A stretch of 64,000 nucleotides of DNA from Armatimonadota bacterium (GTDB lineage Bacteria > Armatimonadota > UBA5829 > DTJY01): the NCBI GenBank assembly GCA_029907255.1, contig JARYMF010000002.1, positions 124,001 to 188,000 of the forward strand, in the 5' to 3' direction. Position 1 is the stretch's first letter; each line of letters begins with the position of its first letter. Made by a program: the position numbers and the translations under genes. The notes beneath the pieces were generated by a model. The model had not been told where the DNA came from, did not search any database, and saw only the letters and a list, made by a program, of their open reading frames with translations. Positions 33,326-42,216 of this stretch are shown here, piece after piece.

Positions 33326-34641
33326 GAAGGCTCACCGATTATGAAATTGAGGGTAACGGGGTCTGCTGACCATATCTGAGTCTTGGCTATTGCCCTTACT
33401 TCTACAGGCTTTCCAGTCGATTTGATTTTGTCGACTGTCTCTAATAGTTGCTCACCTGGTATTTCTACTACAGACATCTGACCCTCTTCATCATACGTAG
33501 GGATAACACCTTTCCCGATTGCTGCCGAGCGAACTTCGCCCTTGAGAAAGCTAATCAATTGCCCGAGGATTTCGCCACGAGAAGCATTCCCATTGATGAT
33601 TGTGCTTGCAACTTCGTCCCCAGGTGCGTATATTAGGCGGTTATAGTTCAGCACAAAGTCTACCAGCGTCGTTTCACCTTCGATTGCGTTATCGGCTGAG
33701 ATTAATCTTACGACGACCGTGCCAATGCCTTCGGAGATTTCGTCTACCACGGCGTCGATGTTCTCAGCCTCGGTTGCAAACCGTCTCTGTCCTGAGTTGC
33801 TACTCACAATCTCTTTTGGATATATTTCGACAGCGCGTCCATTTTCGCCCACTTTGGCTCCTAATGTTTCTGCACGTTGGCTAGCCTCGTTAAGCAAGCT
33901 TATTAGTTGGGACCGGATGTTTGCTTTTGAATCAGCACAGTTAACTACTTTTCTGACAATTTCTTGGTTAGATCTGAATATAACTGTTTTTTGGCGCATG
34001 GCCGCATACTGCCTGCCTTTTGCTTCCAAGCTTCCCCAATATGCTTCGGCTCGCTTTGCAAGCTCAGCAACTTCTTTTTTGCGCCTCTCAACCTCGATCA
34101 GCCTGGCCGCCAGCTCGGCTTTCGCTTGACGAAGTTGTTCGTTGGAGTGTGCAAGCTCTGCTTTTCTTTGCTCTAGCTCAGCGCGATTGCGAGAAAGGTC
34201 TGATTTGAGTGTATTCAAATCCTTTCTGAGGCCAGCAATTTCTGCCACCAGCTTGTCTCGTTGTTTAACTGCGGCTTCTGCTTTTCGACGTGCTTCAGCT
34301 GCAAGCTCTTGCTGGCGGGATAGTTCTTTCGTCGCTCGCTCTATGGCTTCCTTTGCTGCGATGTATTCTTTTCGGTAAATTTTATTTTGTCTAATTAGCT
34401 TTTCGCCTTGTAGGATAAGAGTTCGCGCTTGTTCGCTTGCTATCATCATGAAGCTGATGGTTAGGATGGCAATAATCATGCCAGTGATTGTAGTGGTGAC
34501 GATGGCTGTATATCTGGGGCGCATTCCAAAAAGGCTGAGCCGACGCTTGCCCAATCGTCTTCCCAGCATGTCTCCCCAATACGCTATGAAGCCGCATACT
34601 CCTACGAATACGGCTATTGCAACAATTGTTCGCCAAGTCAT
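33322..34641 (-). CDS. DUF3084 membrane-anchored coiled-coil protein
   Basis: This 439-residue protein has two N-terminal membrane segments flanking the family signature GKRRLSLFGMRPRYTAIV (about 31-48), a coiled coil (about 80-205) and a C-terminal alpha/beta region. DUF3084 proteins are known from cyanobacteria, Deinococcus and other diderm Terrabacteria; function is unknown, though an envelope role is suspected. It lies after lptF and before the YqgF-like gene on the same strand, suggesting a shared envelope operon. Confidence 0.85.
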   Translation of the reverse strand: MTWRTIVAIAVFVGVCGFIAYWGDMLGRRLGKRRLSLFGMRPRYTAIVTTTITGMIIAILTISFMMIASEQARTLILQGEKLIRQNKIYRKEYIAAKEAIERATKELSRQQELAAEARRKAEAAVKQRDKLVAEIAGLRKDLNTLKSDLSRNRAELEQRKAELAHSNEQLRQAKAELAARLIEVERRKKEVAELAKRAEAYWGSLEAKGRQYAAMRQKTVIFRSNQEIVRKVVNCADSKANIRSQLISLLNEASQRAETLGAKVGENGRAVEIYPKEIVSSNSGQRRFATEAENIDAVVDEISEGIGTVVVRLISADNAIEGETTLVDFVLNYNRLIYAPGDEVASTIINGNASRGEILGQLISFLKGEVRSAAIGKGVIPTYDEEGQMSVVEIPGEQLLETVDKIKSTGKPVEVRAIAKTQIWSADPVTLNFIIGEPS

Positions 34642-34676
34642 AATTACTCTTGTTTGTAGTTTTTAAAGCCTAAAGG

Positions 34677-35768
34677 CTATTTTGCGGCACGCACAATAAG
34701 CGCTATGCCAGCAACCACCCCAACTAGTGTTGGAAAGAAGCTAGCTGCGGCGGGTGAGATAGTCCCATTTCGACCCAAAATGAACATGTAATGGGTAAAC
34801 ACCCAATATGCAAATATGATAACTATTGATAGACCCAAGCCCATCGCCGAGCTACTTCGATGGGGTCGCAAGCCAAGTGGCGTTCCAATTAAGGCAAATA
34901 CCAGGCTTGCAAGAGGTACAGCGATTTTTTGATAAAGTCGGACCCTGTATTCGCTGACGTCCGCTCCCTGTTCCTGGAGCATGCGAATGTAGTCCCTAAG
35001 CTGTGAGAAACTAAGCTCATCATATTTACGCTGGTAAAGAGCCAGTTGTTCCGGTGTCTTGTCAATCTTGATTTCTCGTGTCTTTGATTCTCGAAAAGGT
35101 ACTATTACCGTTGCGCCAGAGCCGAGGTTTTGTGAGTATCCGTTTTTTAGAATCCATTCATTATCGCCTTTCCAGATAGCTTCATTGGCATAGATGAATA
35201 TTGCTGGCTTATTATTCCAGTATTGGATTATTGCCACGTTGCGTAAAGTGCCTGTTGATGCATTGAATCCTTTCTGAACATAAAAAACCATATTTGTGAT
35301 TCCGTTATTAGCCGAGATTACCCAAAAAGGTTTGTCGCTGGTAAGCGGTTCGTTTGTCAGTTTGCGTCGGATTGCTTCGTGCTGGGCATTTGTGACGGGG
35401 ACAACCATTTCATTTAGCACAAAACTTCCTGCAGTTACAAATAAGGACATTGCGATAACTGGTACTGCTATTCGATATAAGCTTACGCCGCCAGCAAAGA
35501 GTGCCACGGTCTCGCTGTCGCTCGATAGCCGCCCAAAGCCCAAAAGTGCCGCAAGCAGCATTGCCATTGGAAGCGTCATTACCACTAGCGACGGCAGATG
35601 AAGCATAACAAGCTGTGCCGCTTTGAGGAGCGGAGCGTGGTATTCGGCAAGAAGCTCGGTTATCTTAAAGAGCTCCTTACCTGCAAACATCAAGCTGGTA
35701 AAAGCGGCAACTCCGAAAAGGAACGGCCCAATCAGCTCTATTAGTATATATCTGTCTAATGTTTTCAT
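34677..35768 (-). CDS. lptF: LPS export permease of the LptF/LptG (YjgP/YjgQ) family
   Basis: This 363-residue protein has three N-terminal and three C-terminal membrane segments around a periplasmic beta-jellyroll-like region. It starts MKTLDRYILIELIGPFLFG, the family N-terminus, and includes NEMVVPVTNAQHEAIRRKLTN. It forms the membrane part of the Lpt ABC transporter that extracts lipopolysaccharide from the inner membrane. Only one permease gene is present here, whereas Proteobacteria have an F/G pair, so it may work as a homodimer or have an unlinked partner. It is in line with lptB, lptA and lptC. Confidence 0.9.
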   Translation of the reverse strand: MKTLDRYILIELIGPFLFGVAAFTSLMFAGKELFKITELLAEYHAPLLKAAQLVMLHLPSLVVMTLPMAMLLAALLGFGRLSSDSETVALFAGGVSLYRIAVPVIAMSLFVTAGSFVLNEMVVPVTNAQHEAIRRKLTNEPLTSDKPFWVISANNGITNMVFYVQKGFNASTGTLRNVAIIQYWNNKPAIFIYANEAIWKGDNEWILKNGYSQNLGSGATVIVPFRESKTREIKIDKTPEQLALYQRKYDELSFSQLRDYIRMLQEQGADVSEYRVRLYQKIAVPLASLVFALIGTPLGLRPHRSSSAMGLGLSIVIIFAYWVFTHYMFILGRNGTISPAAASFFPTLVGVVAGIALIVRAAK

Positions 35769-35851
35769 TGTTAATTGTTGTGGAATCGGGAATTTCTTGA
35801 ATGCTGGCAGGGCGAGCGCTTTATTCTTTTGTTAGTCTTTATTCATTTTAA

Positions 35852-36571
35852 TTAAATAACGTATCTCTCGCCTAGGTAGTATTGCCTGGCGATTGGATCG
35901 TTCGGCAGTTCACTCGACGAACCCGATGTCATTATTTTGCCATCGGAAATAATATACGCACGGTCGGTTATGGCAAGCGTCTCTCGGACATTGTGGTCTG
36001 TTATGATAATGCCAATGTCTTTCTTTCGCAATTCGGCGATGATATCTTGGATATCGCCAATTGAAATTGGGTCAACCCCGGTGAAAGGTTCATCTAGGAG
36101 GAGAAACTTGGGAGATACTGCTAGTGCTCGAGCAATTTCAACGCGCCGGCGCTCGCCTCCTGAAAGCATGTAGCCTTTGTAGTCCTTCACCTGCTCAAGT
36201 TTAAGCTCGGAAAGGAGTTCCTTTATGCGGGCAGCCCGAGTCTTTTTGGGTATACCGTGCATTTCGAGCACAAGCTGGATATTTTCTGTGACTGTGAGCT
36301 TGCGAAATACCGATGGTTCTTGTGCAAGGTAGCCAATTCCTCGTCGTGCACGCATGTACATCGGGAGGTCTGTAATATCCTTGCCCTCAAGGTAAACTTT
36401 GCCTGAAGTAGGTTTGACTAGGCCCACAATCATATAAAATGTCGTGGTTTTGCCGGCGCCATTTGGACCCAAAAGGCCGACGATCTCTCCTTGCTTGATG
36501 TGCAGAGAGACGCCGTTAACCACATTTCTTCCCCTATAAGTTTTTACTAGATTGTCAGTGATAATCTCCAA
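35852..36571 (-). CDS. lptB: LPS export ABC transporter ATPase LptB
   Basis: This 239-residue ATPase has Walker [10 protein letters not shown] (about 35-43), the Q-loop region [12 protein letters not shown] and signature [15 protein letters not shown] (about 135), and Walker [16 protein letters not shown]. These are characteristic of LptB. It powers lipopolysaccharide transport with LptF/G and LptC. The start is TTG, seven bases after the lptA stop. The TTG is preferred because the family begins directly with the first strand ([14 protein letters not shown]). Confidence 0.96.
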   Translation of the reverse strand: MEIITDNLVKTYRGRNVVNGVSLHIKQGEIVGLLGPNGAGKTTTFYMIVGLVKPTSGKVYLEGKDITDLPMYMRARRGIGYLAQEPSVFRKLTVTENIQLVLEMHGIPKKTRAARIKELLSELKLEQVKDYKGYMLSGGERRRVEIARALAVSPKFLLLDEPFTGVDPISIGDIQDIIAELRKKDIGIIITDHNVRETLAITDRAYIISDGKIMTSGSSSELPNDPIARQYYLGERYVI

Positions 36572-36578
36572 TTTCGGT

Positions 36579-37121
36579 CTACTTCTTTTCGCTTGGTTTA
36601 TTTGCCTTTGGAGTAAGGTTCAGCTCTGCCTGTTTGCCGGCGCCCTGCTGAGCTTCAATCTTACTTGTTTTAAGGAAGACGGTAATGGTTTCCCCGCTGA
36701 GCGACGCAGGTTCAGCGAGGTCTGGGTCGCTAATCTTGACGCGAGCATTGCCACTTAGGATTATGCGGTCATCACCTATGGCCTCTGCATTTTGGGCATT
36801 GGCATCCACTGTTCTTGATGTATTGGTTTTTTTGTCGGTTTGCCGTGCATGTATTATAACATTGCCTGAACCGATTGCTTTGCCAATGGTAAGCTTTCCA
36901 TCTTTGCCCTTCACCAGCGAAATCTTGATTGTTTTTGCAGTTACTAATGCATCTGGCATCTGAAGCTTTGGTTCGCCAGTGGCTAAAACTAGGTCCTTTT
37001 CGATGGTTATAACTGCGGCTGAAAGCTTGATATTGCCGATAGCTAAGCTTTCCGCGCCGATTAGTCCTGCATACAATATTAAAACAATTGCTGGGATTAC
37101 GAGGACTGCCGACTTTCTCAT
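36579..37121 (-). CDS. lptA: LptA/OstA-like periplasmic lipopolysaccharide-transport protein
   Basis: The start at 37121 is preferred: AAAGGAG lies six bases upstream, and an in-frame extension to 37172 would add 17 residues before the signal peptide. From there the protein has about 180 residues, a signal peptide ([16 protein letters not shown] to GLIGA), and beta-jellyroll OstA patterns ([38 protein letters not shown]). LptA bridges LptC and LptD across the periplasm. The C-terminus is rich in Lys and Glu. It lies between lptC and lptB. Confidence 0.85.
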   Translation of the reverse strand: MRKSAVLVIPAIVLILYAGLIGAESLAIGNIKLSAAVITIEKDLVLATGEPKLQMPDALVTAKTIKISLVKGKDGKLTIGKAIGSGNVIIHARQTDKKTNTSRTVDANAQNAEAIGDDRIILSGNARVKISDPDLAEPASLSGETITVFLKTSKIEAQQGAGKQAELNLTPKANKPSEKK

Positions 37122-37185
37122 TGCTTTCTCCTTTTGGAATCTTGCAAATGGAAAATAGCGAACAAGCGCCAACCTCTCTTTTTTT

Positions 37186-37752
37186 CTACTCTAGGCTTAC
37201 CTCAGCGCCCTGAAGAACCAGCTTCGTAAGCCCAGTATCGGCATTGAAAGATTTTGCATGAGCTCGAAGGTTACCGCGATATACTTTTACCTCGCCAATG
37301 CCAATAATTTTGCCTTCATGTGCCTTCCAAATGATTTGCCTAACGTTTGCCGACGTCTTTGCGACGGCTGAGATAATCTTCACGCCACCAATAGCTCTAA
37401 CCTCTTTTGTTCTGTTGTCAGCAGCTATGTCGGGGGCAATTAGGGTGCTTGCAATTTTGCCATCTTGATATAAATTAGCCTTGACGCCGAGGAGTTTCAC
37501 TTGTGTCTCGTCTCCCCGAAAGGCTTTTGCCTCCCTGAACTCAGCCTCCCATAACTTTCTGCCTTGCTCGTCGTTCCAGATAATTCTTGCCCCTTTGAAT
37601 TGAGCTTCAATTTTCGACTTTGCAGGTCGTTCAGTTGCTGTTGGAGTCTTTCCCTCTTTAGGTTTCTGACGACCGCACCCAAAGCATAGAACGATAGCTA
37701 CCAAGGTAGCAAGCAAAAGTTGGAAAACTTTCCGGGCTAGATGGCGATTCAT
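37186..37752 (-). CDS. lptC: LptC-like lipoprotein
   Basis: This 188-residue protein has a short N-terminal signal ending in a lipobox-like LCFGC (Cys26) and a charged Lys/Pro linker. A beta-jellyroll region follows (KIEAQFKGARIIWNDEQGRKLWEAEF, about 46-70; IIWKAHEGKIIGIGEVKVYRGN). LptC receives lipopolysaccharide from LptBFG and passes it to LptA. A lipid anchor instead of a membrane helix is seen in some lineages. It heads the lptC-lptA-lptB-lptF run. No clear promoter was identified in the 130 bases before it. Confidence 0.82.
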   Translation of the reverse strand: MNRHLARKVFQLLLATLVAIVLCFGCGRQKPKEGKTPTATERPAKSKIEAQFKGARIIWNDEQGRKLWEAEFREAKAFRGDETQVKLLGVKANLYQDGKIASTLIAPDIAADNRTKEVRAIGGVKIISAVAKTSANVRQIIWKAHEGKIIGIGEVKVYRGNLRAHAKSFNADTGLTKLVLQGAEVSLE

Positions 37753-37917
37753 TTGATGTTTCCCGCGCTACAGCCGCGAATAGGGAATCATCACGAGTGT
37801 ACCACAACAAATATACCTTTGCAACCAACCACCATTGATAATTGAAGGTTTATAGTGGCAACCGAATAATACTTTATTTGATTGCGAATAAAAATCATTT
37901 TTAAAAGGGTGATTTTC

Positions 37918-38871
37918 TTGACGCCACGAGAACGAGCAGTTGCAGCTTTTGAACTTCGTGAGCCGGACGATATTGTTCCGACGTTTGAGCTTCAATTTCA
38001 ACTTGCTGAGTGGTTGCTAGGGAAGAAGCATGTTACACAAGAGGAGCTCGACATGGCTTCCGGTGCTGAACGTGATAGACTCCTCCATGAGAATGCAGAG
38101 CTTTACTTGGAAGAGGCCGAACGGCTGGATTATTCGCTGATTAATGTGTCCATGGGACCAAGAAAAGTTGAAGATTTAATTGAAACCATAAAAATACTAC
38201 GCAAGCTTGCCGGCAATAAATACATGATTACAGCGCATGCCGATGGGACTATGGCAATCCCAAATGGCCAGAATATGATGGATGTGGCTATTAGGCTTGT
38301 CGAAAAAGCCGACGAAGTGCATGAGGAGCTTCGGAGGAATGCTGATTCAACAATCGAGTATGCAAAGAAGCTTGTTGACGCTGGCGCAGAATGTTTTGCC
38401 ATGTGCGCAGATTACTGCTTTAACGATGGCCCATTTCTTTCACCACGCATGTTTCGCGAGTTCGTGACACCTTATCTTGCTTATATCATTGCCGCAATGC
38501 GTGAAATGGGCGCATATACGATAAAGCATACTGATGGCAATATCATGCCGATACTTGACCAACTTGTCGAATGCCGGCCGCATGCAATCCACTCAATTGA
38601 TCCACAAGCTGGCGTTGACCTTAAAGAGGTCAAGAATCTCGTTGGCGATAAGGTTGCTCTCTGCGGGAATGTAAGTTGTGCAATTCTGCAGACGGGCACG
38701 GTTGAGGATGTGATTCGTGATTCCGAGCGTGCTCTTCGGGATGGAATGCCTGGCGGGGGCTTCTTCTTCTGCACTAGCAATACCCCTTTTGTGGGAATGC
38801 CTCTTGAAAATTACCTAGCAATGCTTGATGTAAGGAAGCGGCTTGGAACCTATAGAAAATGCTGTGAGTAA
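37918..38871 (+). CDS. uroporphyrinogen-decarboxylase-like protein without the His-Cys zinc motif
   Basis: The preferred start is TTG at 37918, seven bases after an AAAAGGG ribosome-binding site; the frame extends to TTG at 37882, but without such a site. The 317-residue UroD-fold protein (MTPRERAVAAFELREPDDIVP) has IKHTDGNIMPILDQL where the MtaA-type paralogue at 16559 has HSCG, and SIDPQAGVDLKEVK as in UroD-like proteins of unknown role. It is unlikely to be HemE. It sits upstream of and co-directional with a sodium/solute symporter. Confidence 0.82.
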   Translation: MTPRERAVAAFELREPDDIVPTFELQFQLAEWLLGKKHVTQEELDMASGAERDRLLHENAELYLEEAERLDYSLINVSMGPRKVEDLIETIKILRKLAGNKYMITAHADGTMAIPNGQNMMDVAIRLVEKADEVHEELRRNADSTIEYAKKLVDAGAECFAMCADYCFNDGPFLSPRMFREFVTPYLAYIIAAMREMGAYTIKHTDGNIMPILDQLVECRPHAIHSIDPQAGVDLKEVKNLVGDKVALCGNVSCAILQTGTVEDVIRDSERALRDGMPGGGFFFCTSNTPFVGMPLENYLAMLDVRKRLGTYRKCCE

Positions 38872-38916
38872 TGGGTCAACAACAATTTGAAGCGTTCTTA
38901 TAGTATACTAGGTAGG

Positions 38917-38945
38917 TTGACAAAGCTTCATTATTGACCTACTAT
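38917..38945 (+). promoter_or_regulatory. promoter for the sodium/solute symporter
   Basis: TTGACA (38917-38922), a 17-base spacer and TACTAT (38940-38945). An inverted repeat GTAGGT (38912-38917) / ACCTAC (38937-38942) covers parts of both hexamers and could be an operator. Confidence 0.6.
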
Positions 38946-38985
38946 CGGGTGGATAAAAATTGTTTGTTGGCTAAAGGAGGGCTTT

Positions 38986-40845
38986 GTGGTTACTGGTCAT
39001 CTTCATGTCATAGATTGGGTTTTCATTGTCGGATATATTTCGTTCGCCATTGGATTGGGGCTTTATCATTCGAGAAAAGCCACAAATTCGATTAAGGAAT
39101 ATTTCGCGTCAGGGCAAGACGCACCATGGTGGATACTTGGCACATCAATCGTCGCCACTACCTTTGCTGCAGATACCCCACTTGCAGTGAGCGGTCTTGT
39201 CGTTCGGCGCGGAATAGCAGGCAATTGGTATTGGTGGAATGGTGCACTGATGGGCATGTTCGCCGTCTTTTTCTTTTCGCGGTTTTGGCGGAGAGCAAAT
39301 GTCTTGACGGACACAGAGCTTGCCGAGCTTCGCTATAGTGGCAAATCAGCCGCTGTACTCCGCGGTTTCCGTGCTTTATATTTCGGCTTGCCATACAACT
39401 GTATAATCATGGGCTGGGTTAATCTGGCGATGGCGAAAATTATTACAGTTACACTGGGGTTACCTGATACGCCCGAAACAAAGTTCTGGGCGGTAACTTT
39501 TTGCTTCTTTTTAACGCTTGTCTACACAGCCCTTGCAGGAATCACAGGCGTCATGATTACCGACTTCATGCAGTTTATCCTGGCAATGTTTATGTCCGTG
39601 CTCATAGCTGTGCTGGCCGTTATACGGATTGGCGGAATGGATGTTGTTCTCCAGAAGATTGGTGAAATATATGGTCATTCACAAGCCCATTCGATGACGT
39701 CTATCATACCAACCACAGTTGAAGGTGCGATGATGCCCATTAGCTTCTTCTTAATCTATGTTGGCCTTCAGTGGTGGACTAGTGGGAATACCGACGGCGG
39801 TGGGTATGCCGCTCAGCGTTTGATTTCTGCAAAGAATGAGAAACACGCAATGCTGGGGTATTTGTGGTATAACATAGCGCATTTCTGCCTTCGCCCTTGG
39901 CCATGGATTGTCGTTGGTCTGGTGGCCGCCGTAATGTTCCCATGCCGGCCTGACGCTACAGGCGCGCTAGTGCCTGATCCTGAACAGGGCTATATTAAGG
40001 TTATGGTGGACGTCCTGCCAGTTGGAATTTTAGGACTAGCATTAGCAGCATTTTTTGCAGCGTATATGTCAACCGTTGATACTCAGATGAACTGGGGTGC
40101 CTCGTATTTGATTAATGATTTCTACAAGCGGTTCATCGCGAGGAATAAACAAGAGAAACATTATGTTTTGGCATCCGTGGTTGCAACTGTGATTATTGCA
40201 TTGTTTGGCGCCATCGTTACCTTCCTAATGCAGTCAATCGTCAGTGGATGGGAGTTGCTCACTCAAATCGTCGCCGGAATTGGTGTCGTTTATATTCTCC
40301 GCTGGTATTGGTGGCGGGTAAATGCTTGGTCTGAACTTTCGGCACTTGCGACATCCTTTGTAACTGCCATTATTCTTAAAATCTTTGCCAGCCCATGGTT
40401 CGCCGCAAAATATCTCACGGTCGAGAAACTAGCTTCTATGCCACAGTGGCTTGGCTCAACGCTTAAGTTCCTTAATACGATGGTGTTCCCGACTACCCTT
40501 CTCGTGTTGGTGCCAGTTTGCACGATTGTCTGGTTGCTTGTAACGCTTCTCACTAAACCAGTTGATGATGCAACTTTAATAGAATTCTATAAACGGGTGC
40601 GTCCCCCCGGGCCGGGTTGGAGTCGAATCAGGAAGCTCATGGGAGACGATGCGCCCTATCCGATTGGTAGTATAAGGAAAAACCTTGTAAGCTATATAAT
40701 TGGCATAGTGTCGGTGTATAGCGCGTTGTTTGGCATCGGCCGGCTGATTCTGGGTCCTTGGAGTGTTGGGCTGGCGCTCCTTGCCGTATCGGTCATCGGT
40801 GGATTCCTTCTATCGCGCCGGCTTTCCGAAGAAAAGTTTGCTTAG
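38986..40845 (+). CDS. sodium:solute symporter (SSS family)
   Basis: The start is GTG after AAAGGAGGG. The 619-residue protein has about 13-14 membrane segments and the SSS-family motif ASGQDAPWWILGTSIVATTF (about 42-60). Further motifs are YTALAGITGVMITDFMQF and AAFFAAYMSTVDTQMNWGASY. SSS proteins import sugars, amino acids or organic acids with sodium; this one falls among putative sugar/solute members whose substrate is unknown. It follows a UroD-like gene and has its own promoter with a possible operator. Confidence 0.9.
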   Translation: MVTGHLHVIDWVFIVGYISFAIGLGLYHSRKATNSIKEYFASGQDAPWWILGTSIVATTFAADTPLAVSGLVVRRGIAGNWYWWNGALMGMFAVFFFSRFWRRANVLTDTELAELRYSGKSAAVLRGFRALYFGLPYNCIIMGWVNLAMAKIITVTLGLPDTPETKFWAVTFCFFLTLVYTALAGITGVMITDFMQFILAMFMSVLIAVLAVIRIGGMDVVLQKIGEIYGHSQAHSMTSIIPTTVEGAMMPISFFLIYVGLQWWTSGNTDGGGYAAQRLISAKNEKHAMLGYLWYNIAHFCLRPWPWIVVGLVAAVMFPCRPDATGALVPDPEQGYIKVMVDVLPVGILGLALAAFFAAYMSTVDTQMNWGASYLINDFYKRFIARNKQEKHYVLASVVATVIIALFGAIVTFLMQSIVSGWELLTQIVAGIGVVYILRWYWWRVNAWSELSALATSFVTAIILKIFASPWFAAKYLTVEKLASMPQWLGSTLKFLNTMVFPTTLLVLVPVCTIVWLLVTLLTKPVDDATLIEFYKRVRPPGPGWSRIRKLMGDDAPYPIGSIRKNLVSYIIGIVSVYSALFGIGRLILGPWSVGLALLAVSVIGGFLLSRRLSEEKFA

Positions 40846-40850
40846 CGATG

Positions 40851-40890
40851 CCCTTAATTTCTCATTTATAAATTGAATTAGGGACTTTTT
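40851..40890 (+). terminator. terminator between the symporter and queG
   Basis: CCCT-T-AATT (40851-40859) pairs with AATTAGGG (40876-40883), followed by ACTTTTT. It overlaps the 3' end of the convergent queG. The AU-rich stem makes it moderate. Confidence 0.45.
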
Positions 40891-42110
40891 AGTAAAAAAT
40901 CCAGGGCGGAACGAATTTCGGTCGAGACCTTTGCATCGGTTTCTCGGTGCAGTGCAGATTCAAGAGCGTTCTTTGCAGGTAAAGTGCCAATTTTGCCAAG
41001 TGCCCAGGCGGCGTGAGCTCGTATCACTGGCTCAGGGTCTGAGAGGGCTTCAATGAGGCTGGGAACTGCCGCTGGGTCGCCAATGTTTCCAAGTGCCACT
41101 GCTATGTTCCGACGGAATCGCGTGCGCCCAATCCATCCTACTGTTGTTGGGCCAATCTGTCTTTTAAACTCCGCTGGCGAAATGTTCAGCAGAGGAATCA
41201 GCTCTGGGTTGGCGCCAAATCCTGAGGATGCTAGATGAGACTCGGAAGTATCTCTTTCCTCGCGCGTCAGAGCGACTGAAGAGGTCTTGGATAAGGACGG
41301 CGGGGTCTGGAAATCGACGACATTTCCTGTTTTTGCATATTTATTTAATGGGCAAGCGGATTGACAAGTATCGCATCCATATATTCGATTGCCGAGTTTC
41401 TCGCGAAGAGGAAGCGGAATAAATCCCTTCATTTGCGTGACATAGGATAGGCAAATTCGCACATCCACTTTAAACGGAGCGCGTATTGCATTAGTGGGAC
41501 ACGCTTTCATACATGCATCACATTCTCCGCAAATATCAAGCAAGCCTGGTTTGTCTGGCATTAGCTCAAGATCTGTGACAAGCTCGCCAAGCACAACCCA
41601 TGATTTGTATTCTCCAACATAGACGCACGTATTTTTTCCACGCGAGCCAATACCCGCTCGAATTGCGACCGAACGGTCCAAGAGCGGACCCGTATCCACA
41701 AGTGAATAAATTTGAACTGAGGTTTGTACTTTGCTCCTTATCAGCTTTGTGAGTAATGCTAGTTTTTCCTGCAGAACAAGATGATAGTCGCGTCCTCGGG
41801 CGAACCTCGCGACAAATCCACGGGGTACGTCGGTGCGCAGAGACTGGTGTCCGGTTTCGCTCGTTAGATAGGAGAGAGCAACTGAGATAATTGACTGGGC
41901 AGTTGGGAACGACTCGCGCGGGTGAGTGTATAACTTTATGGTTTCGGGGTTAAAGCTAGTTCCATTAAGAAATCCTTGCTCGAAGCGCTCGATGAGGGCG
42001 TGCTCAGCTTCGTCAAATGGCTCGGCGCTAGTGATTCCAACTGCGTGAAAGCCAAGTTCAAGGGCACAAGACTTGATTACGGAGCTGAGGTGCGCCGGTG
42101 AATTGTACAT
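40878..42110 (-). CDS. queG: epoxyqueuosine reductase QueG-like protein with HEAT repeats
   Basis: This 410-residue cobalamin- and iron-sulfur-dependent enzyme reduces epoxyqueuosine to queuosine in tRNA. Two [4Fe-4S] motifs are visible, CGECDACMKACPTNA (about 201-215) and YGCDTCQSACPLNKY (about 255). The residues VDTGPLLDRSVAIRAG mark the active-site region. C-terminal HEAT-like repeats (FRRNIAVALGNIGDPAAVPSLIEAL) are typical of the family. Residues around 280-320 form an extra low-complexity insert (TSSVALTREERDTSES). It is convergent with the symporter. Confidence 0.92.
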   Translation of the reverse strand: MYNSPAHLSSVIKSCALELGFHAVGITSAEPFDEAEHALIERFEQGFLNGTSFNPETIKLYTHPRESFPTAQSIISVALSYLTSETGHQSLRTDVPRGFVARFARGRDYHLVLQEKLALLTKLIRSKVQTSVQIYSLVDTGPLLDRSVAIRAGIGSRGKNTCVYVGEYKSWVVLGELVTDLELMPDKPGLLDICGECDACMKACPTNAIRAPFKVDVRICLSYVTQMKGFIPLPLREKLGNRIYGCDTCQSACPLNKYAKTGNVVDFQTPPSLSKTSSVALTREERDTSESHLASSGFGANPELIPLLNISPAEFKRQIGPTTVGWIGRTRFRRNIAVALGNIGDPAAVPSLIEALSDPEPVIRAHAAWALGKIGTLPAKNALESALHRETDAKVSTEIRSALDFLLKSP

Positions 42111-42216
42111 TTAATCAGACGTCAGTCCTCCAATGAATAAGGCGCCTTGCCACTCTATATTCTTTGATGGCTAGTTTTTAAACCCGTGCATTAAATGAAA
42201 GGTACTTTTGTTTTAC

